Assembly (NCBI GenBank): GCA_018713405.1
Contig: DVOR01000233.1
Location: 1-9,704, forward strand
Length of the DNA: 9,704 bases
Source: Candidatus Spyradenecus faecavium
Lineage (GTDB): Bacteria; Verrucomicrobiota; Kiritimatiellia; RFP12; DVOR01
Direction: 5' to 3'
Shown here one piece after another: positions 1-5,965 of the stretch (the stretch's first letter is position 1; every line of letters begins with the position of its first letter). A program made the position numbers and the translations under genes. The notes under the pieces are model-generated. The model saw only the letters and a program-made list of their open reading frames with translations, had not been told where the DNA came from and did not search any database.

Positions 1-308
1 AACTTCCGCTCGCCGTTCTCCCAGAACGTCACGATGTCGTCGCCCTGCGGCACGCTCTCGCGCACCACCCGCTTGAGCGCATTGGGCAACACCCCCGTGT
101 CCACCCAGTAGCCGCCCTTGTCCTCGGTCTCGACCAGACGAATCCCACGCTCGCGAAGCAGGGCCTCGGCCGTGCTCCCCTTGGGCACGTACTGCGGGTC
201 GGTCATCTTGATCTTGGCGTGCTTGTGGCTCTCGGGCACCGTCCCGCCGAGCGGCGATTTGCAAGTCAAATGCGCCAGGGTCTTAGGATAGAGCCGAAAT
301 AGCTTCAT
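1..308 (-). CDS. Partial hypothetical protein downstream of the IS (C-terminus off the left edge)
   Basis: An open minus-strand frame runs off the left edge. Its codon use is like that of the GC-rich host from about position 260 downward. The ATG at 308 lies inside the last codons of the transposase, with AAAGGA about 10 nt upstream. From there the first ~15 residues (MKLFRLYPKTLAHLT) are encoded by IS sequence, so they may be a hybrid N-terminus created by the insertion. A GTG at 239 (V-P-E-S-H-K-H) is the best start wholly outside the IS. The visible part contains KIKMTDPQYVPKG, then LLRERGIRLVETEDKGGYWVDTG, then DDIVTFWENGERKF. I do not recognise the family. The last piece has the look of a 'Nxxxxxx-G-xxxF' strand pair seen in large phage or mobile-element polyvalent proteins, which is only a hint. 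The gene could also be a remnant truncated by the IS. Confidence 0.6.
   Translation of the reverse strand, partial: MKLFRLYPKTLAHLTCKSPLGGTVPESHKHAKIKMTDPQYVPKGSTAEALLRERGIRLVETEDKGGYWVDTGVLPNALKRVVRESVPQGDDIVTFWENGERK
265..276. repeat. IS30 element left inverted repeat
   Basis: GTCAAATGCGCC matches the complement of 1491-1502 at 10 of 12 positions, with the outermost seven bases identical. It lies just downstream of the transposase stop codon (283-285), as expected for an IS end. Confidence 0.65.
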
Positions 309-1362
309 AGGCGGTGAGTCCTTTCAGGGAGACGGTTCGGGAAATACTGTTGGCGAGGTGTTGAACATCGGCGACCTCGCGGTGGCTGACGCGAGAGAAG
401 TCGGTGCCCTTTTTCCACCAGAAGCGGATGATGCCGTTGTTTTGTTCAACGCTGCCTTTCTCGTAGGAGGAGTAGGCGTGGGTGTAGTAGACGGGAACAC
501 CCAGGATCTTCTCAAGCTTACGTTGGTCGAGAAACTCTTTTCCATTGTCGGTGGTTATGCTCTTTAGCGCGGGGAAGGTGCCCTCTGCAACGAGGCGCCG
601 AAGAGCACGATTGACGGAGGTTTGCGTGAGCGATGGCAGGAGCCCCAGCACTGTGTAACGCGTTCGCCGGTCGATCAGAACGAGGAGACCTCCCTTGCCG
701 GAGCGTCCCGATTCGATGCAGTCCATCTCCCAGTCGCCCATGCGCTCACGGTTGTTGATTTCAGCAGGACGCTCCTCGATGCTTCGGCGATTGGGCAACA
801 CTTTTCCGCGCTTTGGGATATGACGTCTTTTTGTCTTGCGCGGCCTGTAGCGGAGCCTCCCTTTTGGCAGGATAATCACCCCCTCTTTGAGGTGGTAGTA
901 GACCGTGCGTTGGCTCGGGAGGTCTACCCACCCATCTCCTTCGAGACGATGGATGCAGGAGGCGACAGAAAGGCCTTTCTTGAGATCTTCGACCAGTTCG
1001 TCTGCGAACCTGTTGGTCACGACGCTTCGCGGGCCCTTATTGGCCTGTCGCTTGGAAGCCTCGCTTTGGCCCAACAAGGCGGAATACTCGGGATAAATCC
1101 AGCCGCCGTGTACCTTGTCCTTCAGGAGCACACCCGTGAAGCCACGCTGCAGTTCGCGCCTGACGCGATCCTCGCCAAGGCCGTAATGACGGGCGAAGGC
1201 TTTCATTGGCAAGGCCTTCTTACCGCGTTTGATGTTCTCATTCCACAAACGTTCCAAAGTCCGTCGTCCTTCCATCGTCCAATGTGTCCGGGGAAGCGGA
1301 AAAGTGCTAATATAGGGCACGTCAGCGTCCTTTCTAGATGAGGTTGTTTTACGTCCCTTCAT
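283..1362 (-). CDS. IS30-family transposase (DDE)
   Basis: A 359-residue transposase that cuts and joins the ends of its own element. Residues ~25-75 hold the N-terminal helix-turn-helix region (THWTMEGRRTLERLW, then AFARHYGLGEDRVRRELQRG), which should bind the inverted ends. The RNase H-like catalytic core follows: D214 in GDWEMDCIESG, D272 in SITTDNGKEF, and E306 in YSSYEKGSVEQNNGIIR. The last two are separated by 33 residues, the typical IS30 D-D-33-E spacing. The length matches the family and no frameshift or stop is seen, so it is probably active. I chose the ATG at 1362. The frame stays open further upstream to an ATG at 1536, but that one lies outside the IS and the intervening part crosses a long palindrome. 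The ribosome site before 1362 is poor, which fits low transposase expression. The gene is reported as IS-encoded, not as part of a host operon. Confidence 0.93.
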   Translation of the reverse strand: MKGRKTTSSRKDADVPYISTFPLPRTHWTMEGRRTLERLWNENIKRGKKALPMKAFARHYGLGEDRVRRELQRGFTGVLLKDKVHGGWIYPEYSALLGQSEASKRQANKGPRSVVTNRFADELVEDLKKGLSVASCIHRLEGDGWVDLPSQRTVYYHLKEGVIILPKGRLRYRPRKTKRRHIPKRGKVLPNRRSIEERPAEINNRERMGDWEMDCIESGRSGKGGLLVLIDRRTRYTVLGLLPSLTQTSVNRALRRLVAEGTFPALKSITTDNGKEFLDQRKLEKILGVPVYYTHAYSSYEKGSVEQNNGIIRFWWKKGTDFSRVSHREVADVQHLANSISRTVSLKGLTAYEAISALS

Positions 1363-1389
1363 CTTAGCAAGGACGTTGACTTTTTTCGC

Positions 1390-1425
1390 CCCTCTGGTGC
1401 GCCCCCCGGGGGGCGCACCAGAGGG
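1390..1425. repeat. 36-bp perfect palindrome in the transposase leader
   Basis: Two 18-bp arms are exactly complementary with no loop. The centre is six C then six G at 1402-1413, and the outer arms begin CCCTCTGGTGCG. On the transposase mRNA this would fold into a very stable GC hairpin ending 27 nt before the ATG at 1362. It is not an intrinsic terminator for the transposase strand, since the tract after it on that strand is A-rich (six A), not U-rich. A second small hairpin, GGGCGTG-C-CACGCCC at 1423-1437, overlaps its edge. A role in shielding the transposase gene from outside transcription or translation is inferred by analogy with other IS elements. Confidence 0.85.
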
Positions 1426-1490
1426 CGTGCCACGCCCCTTCTTCCTCGGCGCATTACATTGTGCAACTTTCCTTGGCAGGGTGTGGATTG

Positions 1491-1502
1491 GGGGGATTTG
1501 AC
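1491..1502. repeat. IS30 element right inverted repeat
   Basis: GGGGGATTTGAC is the partner of the repeat at 265-276. Read outward it ends in TTTGAC, which together with the next base forms TTGACA, a consensus-like -35 hexamer facing the 67-residue gene. Confidence 0.65.
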
Positions 1503-1527
1503 AGCGGGGGGAGGAGTTTGGTATTTT
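1498..1527 (+). promoter_or_regulatory. Promoter for the 67-residue gene, with its -35 at the IS junction
   Basis: TTGACA at 1498-1503 is followed after 18 bp by TATTTT at 1522-1527, which carries an extended -10 TGG at 1519-1521. The likely transcript start near 1533-1535 has GGCA, at the same distance from the -10 as in the two other promoters of this window. The first five bases of the -35 belong to the IS right end as I place it. The leader would be about 40 nt and contains the ribosome site GGAGG at 1563-1567. Confidence 0.55.
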
Positions 1528-1575
1528 AAGCGGCATTTCGTTATCCGTATCAGACAGCGTTCGGAGGATTTAGCA

Positions 1576-1779
1576 ATGGGAACAGGACGTACCCTCAACA
1601 AGAAGCCGGCCACGCGCCCGGTGAAGTCCGCTGGTGAGCGTCGCCGCCGCGACGCGGTGCAGCGCAAGCGTTTGGTGGCGATGGGCATCGATGAGGCCAC
1701 GGTCGCCAAGCTGAACGCGGTGCAGGTGCGCGACTATCTGCGCACGCCCGAGAAGACCAAGGCGGCGTTCGCGAAGTAA
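1576..1779 (+). CDS. Small basic protein of unknown function (67 aa)
   Basis: The ATG at 1576 is preceded by GGAGG with 8-nt spacing, a strong ribosome site. The same frame extends upstream to an ATG at 1459, but that one lies inside the IS and lacks a ribosome site. The protein has 18 Lys/Arg against 6 Asp/Glu. Residues 1-32 are a disordered-looking basic stretch (GRTLNKKPATRPVKS, then ERRRRDAVQRKR). Residues 33-62 look like two short helices (LVAMGIDEATVAKLN, then AVQVRDYLRTPEKTK). No catalytic motif, signal peptide or membrane segment is seen. The charge suggests binding to RNA, ribosome or DNA, but this is inference. I have an unverified impression of similar short proteins beginning MGTGR in PVC bacteria. 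It has its own promoter and is followed by a terminator, so it is probably expressed as a single-gene unit. Confidence 0.85.
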   Translation: MGTGRTLNKKPATRPVKSAGERRRRDAVQRKRLVAMGIDEATVAKLNAVQVRDYLRTPEKTKAAFAK

Positions 1780-1813
1780 GCGCGGGCCGCCCGGCGGCCA
1801 TGCGCAGACGCAG

Positions 1814-1848
1814 GGCACATCCGCGGGGCGGGTGTGCCTTGGTTGTTT
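1814..1848 (+). terminator. Probable intrinsic terminator after the 67-residue gene
   Basis: GGCACATCCGC and GCGGGTGTGCC form an 11-bp stem with one G-U pair and a GGG loop (1814-1838), followed by the T-rich tail TTGGTTGTTT (1839-1848). A second GC hairpin, GGCCGCC-C-GGCGGCC at 1785-1799, lies just after the stop codon. The folC ribosome site begins only a few bases past the tail, so the structure could act either as a full stop or as an attenuator of read-through into folC. Confidence 0.65.
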
Positions 1849-1861
1849 GAGGAGAGGCAGG

Positions 1862-3181
1862 ATGCGTGACTTCCTGGAACGGTTGGCGGCGCGGCAACGC
1901 TTCGGCGTGCGCCCGGGCCTGGACACCATGCGGGCGCTGTGCGCGGCGTTGGGGAACCCGGAGCGTGAGCTCGCGGTCATCCACGTGGCCGGCACGAACG
2001 GCAAGGGGAGCGTCACGGCGATTTGCGAGGCGGCCCTGCGCACGATGGGCCTGCCGGTGGGGCGCTACACCTCGCCGCACCTGGTGCGCGTGAACGAGCG
2101 TTTCGTCCTCAACGGCCGCGAGGCCACGGACGAGGAGCTGGCCGCCGCGCTGGACGAGGTGGAGGCCGCCTGCGCCAAGGCGGGGCTGGAGCCGACCTTC
2201 TTCGAGGCGCTCACGGCGTGCGCGTTCGTGCTCTTCCGCCGGGCCGGCGTGCGCCTGGCCGTGCTGGAGGTGGGGATGGGGGGCCGCTGGGACGCGACGA
2301 ACGTCATCGAGGCGCCGCTCGTCTCCGTCATCACCCACGTGGCGCTGGACCATTGCGAGATTTTGGGCGACACGCTCGAGGCCATCGCCGCCGAGAAGGC
2401 CGGTATCGTCAAGCCCGGGCGGCCGGTGGTCGTGGGGGCGATGGACCCGCGTGCGCGGGCCGTCGTCGCCGCGCGCGCGGCCGAGCTGGGCGCGCCCTTC
2501 CACGACGCGGCGGAGGAGATCCGCGTGGCGGTCAGCCGCCGCACGACCCACGGCCAGACGCTGACCTGCTCCAGCCCGTCGTGCGACTATCCCGCCGCGT
2601 TGACGCGCCTGGCCGGCAGCTACCAGGCCGAGAACGCGGCCACCGCGCTCTGCGCCCTCGAGCGGCTGGGCGAGCAGGGGCTCCCCGTGCCGCCCAAGGC
2701 CTTCGCCGAGGCGCTCCGCACCGTGTCGTGGCCCGGGCGGTGCCAGCTGCTCTCCGACTCGCCGCCCGTCTTCCTCGACGGCGGGCACAACCCCGACGCC
2801 CTGCGTGCCCTGCGCAAGGCGCTCCAGTCCATGCACATCCGCCGGCGCGTGGCGCTGGTGTGCGGCTTCTGCGCCGACAAGGCGGTGGACGCCGCGCTGA
2901 AGGAAATCACGCCGCTGGTCTCCGCCGCCTGGGCCGTGCCGATCGCCAACCCGCGCGGCTTGGCGCCGGAGGCCCTCGCCGAGAAGCTCCGCCGCGCGGG
3001 CGTCCCCACCGTCATCCCCGCGCGGAGCGTGGCCGAGGGGCTCGAGGCCGCGACCGACTGGGCGCAGGACAACCAGGGCACGGCCCTGGTCTGCGGCTCG
3101 CTCTTCCTGGTCGGCGAGGTGCTGGCCTTGGGCGAGGGCGACGACGCCATCGACCCCAGCGAGGGCCTGCGTGCGCCTTGA
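1862..3181 (+). CDS. folC: Folylpolyglutamate synthase / dihydrofolate synthase
   Basis: A 439-residue cytoplasmic ATP-dependent ligase that adds glutamate to folates and, in most bacteria, to dihydropteroate to make dihydrofolate. It belongs to the Mur ligase superfamily. Visible motifs are the P-loop HVAGTNGKGSV (41-51), YTSPHLVRVNERF (69-81), GMGGRWDATN (138-147), ITHVALDHCEILG (157-169) with EKAGIVK (178-184), YQAENAATAL (254-263), WPGR (290-293), DGGHNPDALRAL (306-317) and the C-terminal CGSLFLVGE (411-419). The length is normal for the family. The ATG at 1862 follows AGGAGAGGCAGG. An in-frame ATG at 1832 lies within the preceding hairpin and is unlikely. Whether it has both activities cannot be told from sequence by eye, and no separate folate synthesis genes are in view. 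It overlaps the next gene by 11 bp, so the two are translationally coupled. Confidence 0.95.
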   Translation: MRDFLERLAARQRFGVRPGLDTMRALCAALGNPERELAVIHVAGTNGKGSVTAICEAALRTMGLPVGRYTSPHLVRVNERFVLNGREATDEELAAALDEVEAACAKAGLEPTFFEALTACAFVLFRRAGVRLAVLEVGMGGRWDATNVIEAPLVSVITHVALDHCEILGDTLEAIAAEKAGIVKPGRPVVVGAMDPRARAVVAARAAELGAPFHDAAEEIRVAVSRRTTHGQTLTCSSPSCDYPAALTRLAGSYQAENAATALCALERLGEQGLPVPPKAFAEALRTVSWPGRCQLLSDSPPVFLDGGHNPDALRALRKALQSMHIRRRVALVCGFCADKAVDAALKEITPLVSAAWAVPIANPRGLAPEALAEKLRRAGVPTVIPARSVAEGLEAATDWAQDNQGTALVCGSLFLVGEVLALGEGDDAIDPSEGLRAP

Positions 3182-3893
3182 CCCGCCCGTGAACAAGGAC
3201 ATCCGCTGGCTCTACGAGGACGCGCGGATGCTCGTGGTCGACAAGCCCGCCGACCTGCCCGTCCATTCCAGCGGGGCCTACCGACTCAACACGCTCGACC
3301 GGTTGCTGCGGCTCTACCGGCCCGCCGACACCATCCACCTGGTCTCCCGGCTGGACCGCGAGACGAGCGGCGTCCTGCTCGTGGCGAAGGACCCGGAGAT
3401 GGCCGCCATCCTGGGCAAGGCCCCGAAGCGCAAGGTCTATCACGTGCTGGTGGAGGGGCGTTTCCCCGAGGGGCGGCTCTGCGCGGCCGGGCGCATCCGC
3501 CGCGTCAACGCCCCGCCCGTCTACACGCGGCGCATCCTGGAGGGCGCCACCCTCACGGACTTTTTGCCCGAGCTGCCCGCCGACCGCGGCGCGGCCACGT
3601 GGTTCGAGCGCATCGGCGACGGGCCGTGGGTGGGCACGAGCCTGCTGCGGGCGGAGCTGGTGACCGGCCGCACGCACCAAATCCGCGCCACGCTCCGCAC
3701 GCTCGGCTTCCCGGTGATCGGCGACAAGGTGTACGGTCCCGACCCCGAGCTCTTCATCCGCTTCCGCGAAGGCCGCCTGACGGCAGACGACTGGGCCGCC
3801 CTGCGCCTGCCCAACCAAGCGCTCCGCGCGGTCTCCCTCACGGTCCTCGGTCGCACCTTCCGCACCGTCCGCCGCCCCTGGCCCGCGGAGTGA
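3171..3893 (+). CDS. RluA-family RNA pseudouridine synthase
   Basis: A 240-residue enzyme of the RluA/RsuA fold that converts uridine to pseudouridine in rRNA or tRNA. The catalytic aspartate is D62 in SRLDRETSGVLLVAK (59-73). Also visible are LVVDKPADLPVHSSG (21-35), the uracil-pocket strand VTGRTHQIRATL (164-175), and GFPVIGDKVYG (179-189). The terminal strand NQALRAVSLTV (215-225) is typical. There is no S4 RNA-binding domain, as in RluA, TruC and RluC-short types. A ~25-residue insertion (RRILEGATLTDFLPELPADRG, ~120-140) separates the two halves. The target site cannot be named. The GTG at 3171 overlaps the folC end; a second GTG at 3189 is an alternative start that would remove six residues. 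Its stop TGA is directly followed by the reverse-strand stop of pdxB. Confidence 0.92.
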   Translation: MRLDPPVNKDIRWLYEDARMLVVDKPADLPVHSSGAYRLNTLDRLLRLYRPADTIHLVSRLDRETSGVLLVAKDPEMAAILGKAPKRKVYHVLVEGRFPEGRLCAAGRIRRVNAPPVYTRRILEGATLTDFLPELPADRGAATWFERIGDGPWVGTSLLRAELVTGRTHQIRATLRTLGFPVIGDKVYGPDPELFIRFREGRLTADDWAALRLPNQALRAVSLTVLGRTFRTVRRPWPAE

Positions 3894-5066
3894 TCACCCG
3901 CGCTTGGCGGTGGTGGGGAAGCCGAGGGCGGTGAGTTTGGCGCGGATGGCGGGGGTGGGGTGGAGGAGGGCGAGCTTGGTGGCGGGGAAGAGGCGGCGGA
4001 GGGGGTAGTCGCGGCGGAGGGCGTCGAAGCGGGCGCGGCGTTCGGTCTCGTCTGGGGAGTAGGCGGCGCGGAAGCGGGCGGTGTCGGCCTCGATGTCGCA
4101 GGCGGCGCGGACGGCCTCGCGGAGGATTTGGGCGTCGGTGCGGCCGGCGCAGTCGATCGTGAGCGCGGGGACGGGGGCGCGGGGGAAGCGCGGCACGGGG
4201 CCGGGGTCGACGCCGAGGAAGCCGCAGGCGGCTTGGTAGACGGCGAGGGTGCCGTTGGCGCGGCCCTCGAAGGCGTGGCCGGCGACATGGGGCGTGGCGA
4301 GCGCGGCGAGGCTGGCGAGCTCGGCGGGGTAGTCGGGCTCGCCTTCCCAGCAGTCGATGGCGGCGTCGGAGAGGAGGCCGGCCCCGAGCATGGTGGCGAC
4401 GAGGGCGTCGTCGCAGATGGGGCCGCGGGCGAAGTTGAGGAGGACGGCGCCGGGCTTGAGGGCGCGGACGGCGGGGCCCGCGAAGAGGCCGCGCGTGCGG
4501 TAGGGGCCGTCCTCGTTGAGCGGGGTGTGGAGGGTGAGGACGTCGACCTGCGGGAGGAGGGCCTCGAAGGGGAGGAAGTCGCGGGCGCGGAAGTCGCCGT
4601 CGTCCTTGCGCGGGGGGTCGCAGCAGAGGGTCTTCATGCCGAGGGCCTCCTCGGCGAAGCGTTTGACGATGGAGCCGACGTGGCCGACGCCGACGATGCC
4701 GAGGGTGGCGCCGGCCCAGTCGCGGCCCTGGCGTTCGCCGATGGCGAGGAGCGCGGCGACGACGTAGTCCGCGACGCTCTCGGCGTTGCAGCCCGGGGCG
4801 GTCTCGACGCGGATGCCGAGGTCGCGGAGCGCGGGGAAGTCGATGTGGTCGGAGCCGGCGACGCCGCTGCCGACGAAGCGGACGGGGGTGCCCTCGAGGA
4901 GGGCGCGGGTGAGCCGGCAGGTGGAGCGGACGAAGAGGAGGTCGCAGTCGGCGAGGTCGTCGCGGGTGAGGCGGCGGCCGTCGACGGCGCGGGCCTTGCC
5001 GAGGCGCGGGAAGAGCTTGGCGCCAAGCTCCATGTTGCGGTCGTAGAGGATGGTCAGCGGTTTCAC
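3894..5066 (-). CDS. pdxB: Erythronate-4-phosphate dehydrogenase
   Basis: A 390-residue NAD-dependent enzyme oxidising 4-phosphoerythronate to 2-oxo-3-hydroxy-4-phosphobutanoate, the second step of the DXP-dependent vitamin B6 pathway. The N-terminus (ILYDRNMELGAKLFPRLG, FVGSGVAGSDHID at 64-76, APGCNAESVADYV at 90-102) follows the E. coli PdxB pattern closely. The NAD fold has GIVGVGHVG (123-131) and CCDPPR (148-153). The catalytic triad is R214 (NFARGP), E243 (CWEGEP) and H260 (TPHVAGHAFEGRANGT); the segment after H260 is diagnostic of PdxB rather than SerA. A PdxB-type C-terminal dimer domain covers ~300-385. The length is slightly above the usual 380. The GTG at 5066 is used because GTGA overlaps the hslO stop by 4 nt; the ribosome site is weak, so expression likely depends on coupling to hslO. 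It is the last gene of the operon. Confidence 0.92.
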   Translation of the reverse strand: MKPLTILYDRNMELGAKLFPRLGKARAVDGRRLTRDDLADCDLLFVRSTCRLTRALLEGTPVRFVGSGVAGSDHIDFPALRDLGIRVETAPGCNAESVADYVVAALLAIGERQGRDWAGATLGIVGVGHVGSIVKRFAEEALGMKTLCCDPPRKDDGDFRARDFLPFEALLPQVDVLTLHTPLNEDGPYRTRGLFAGPAVRALKPGAVLLNFARGPICDDALVATMLGAGLLSDAAIDCWEGEPDYPAELASLAALATPHVAGHAFEGRANGTLAVYQAACGFLGVDPGPVPRFPRAPVPALTIDCAGRTDAQILREAVRAACDIEADTARFRAAYSPDETERRARFDALRRDYPLRRLFPATKLALLHPTPAIRAKLTALGFPTTAKRG

Positions 5067-5965
5067 AGGAGTGCCTGGAGTTGTTCGGGGGTGACGGTGT
5101 AGCACTTGCCGCACATATGGCAGTAGATGTCGGTGGGGCGGCGTTCGGCGACCATGGCCAGGAGGTCGGCGCGGGGGAGGGTGCGGAGCATGGCCATCAC
5201 CTTCTCGCCGGAGCAGCCGCACGCGAAGCGCACGGGGAGCGAGGCCACGACGGTGGCGGGGCCCAGCCCAAGGAGGCGCGCGAAGGCCTCGATGCCCTCG
5301 CCGGCGTCGAGCGCGTCCTGCACGGCGCCGCCGTCGAAGCGCTCGTCCACGCGGTCGTAGGCGCCGTCGTCGGCCTCGGGCAGGAGCTCGCAGAGCAGGG
5401 CGTGCGAGCACTCCACGTAGCCGATCTTGCTGGCGGCGGAGGCTTGGGCCAGGACGTTGCGGCCGAGGGCGGAGACGAAGCAGCCCTCGAGGATGTCGGT
5501 GACGGTGAGGCGGTCGTCGAAGTCGAGGTCGTAGTGCGATTCGTCCACGGCGCCCTTGGCGTCGGAGCGGACGACGGCGCAGTGGGCGGCGCGGCCCATG
5601 GCGCGGTCGAAGAGGGTCTCGTCGGCGTCGTCGCCGTCGTCGATGCCGGGGAGGACCTTCTGTCGGGTGTAGCCGCGGATGGCGAGGCCGGCGGCGTCGC
5701 GCGAGCATTCCAGCGTGGCCCCGCCGAGCGCGCCCTCGGGCAGGCGCACGCGCAGGGAGAGGCGTTGGCCGGGGGCCTCCAGGCGGTCGGCGCCCATGAG
5801 GGCCACCGAGCCGACGAGCTCGGCCTGGACGAGGCCGGCGATGGGGCCGCAGAGGTGGTTCCGCTCCAGGGTGCGGGCGGTGTCGGTGACGTTGGCGAGC
5901 AGGAGCCTGGCGTGGGCCTGCGGGCACTCCGCGATCAGGACGCGGTCCAGCGAGTTCACGATCAT
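5063..5965 (-). CDS. hslO: Redox-regulated molecular chaperone Hsp33
   Basis: A 300-residue cytoplasmic holdase activated by oxidation and unfolding. The zinc-binding redox switch is at the C-terminus: C249-x-C251 (RFACGCSGEK) and C282-x-x-C285 (IYCHMCGKCY), with a further C288; the 30-residue gap between the pairs is typical. Upstream are the family's substrate-binding core and linker, including RNHLCGPIAGLVQAELVGSVALMG (~35-58) and the FEALxxGLG-like EAFARLLGLG (226-235). The length matches the family (about 290). The ATG at 5965 overlaps the preceding glycosyltransferase stop (ATGA) and follows GAGGAG. The in-frame ATG further upstream at 5986 lies inside that gene and lacks a site. The same 4-nt overlap device joins it to pdxB. 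The pairing of a stress chaperone with a B6 enzyme is not a standard operon. Confidence 0.94.
   Translation of the reverse strand: MIVNSLDRVLIAECPQAHARLLLANVTDTARTLERNHLCGPIAGLVQAELVGSVALMGADRLEAPGQRLSLRVRLPEGALGGATLECSRDAAGLAIRGYTRQKVLPGIDDGDDADETLFDRAMGRAAHCAVVRSDAKGAVDESHYDLDFDDRLTVTDILEGCFVSALGRNVLAQASAASKIGYVECSHALLCELLPEADDGAYDRVDERFDGGAVQDALDAGEGIEAFARLLGLGPATVVASLPVRFACGCSGEKVMAMLRTLPRADLLAMVAERRPTDIYCHMCGKCYTVTPEQLQALL

Larger units (their letters stand above)
265..1502 (-). mobile_element. IS30-family insertion sequence, apparently complete
   Basis: A single IS30-type transposase is bracketed by short imperfect inverted ends. The left end reads inward GTCAAATGCGCC at 265-276. The right end reads inward GTCAAATCCCCC (complement of 1491-1502). 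These match at 10 of 12 positions. The inferred size of about 1.24 kb fits the family. The DNA inside is clearly less GC-rich than both flanks, in line with recent acquisition. No clean target duplication is visible: a shared GC dinucleotide can be found only if the termini are moved by one or two bases, so the exact ends are uncertain by a few bases. The element sits between the unknown minus-strand gene and the plus-strand 67-residue gene, and its transposase points toward the former. Confidence 0.8.

Noticed and set aside
263..1505. GC target duplication around the IS
   Set aside because: It appears only if the two ends are shifted unequally by one or two bases, and a two-base match is likely by chance.
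1363..1536. Extension of the transposase to the ATG at 1536
   Set aside because: That ATG lies outside the IS, and the added 58 residues are translated palindrome and inverted-repeat sequence.
1595..3202. Long open minus-strand frame opposite the small gene and folC
   Set aside because: Its product is an Arg/Gly/Ala/His-rich low-complexity string with no motif, opposite a gene with clear FolC motifs. This is a GC-rich antisense shadow.
3960..5102. Long plus-strand open frame opposite pdxB
   Set aside because: It is made almost wholly of Gly, Ala, Glu and Val, with no motif or ribosome site. It is a shadow of pdxB.
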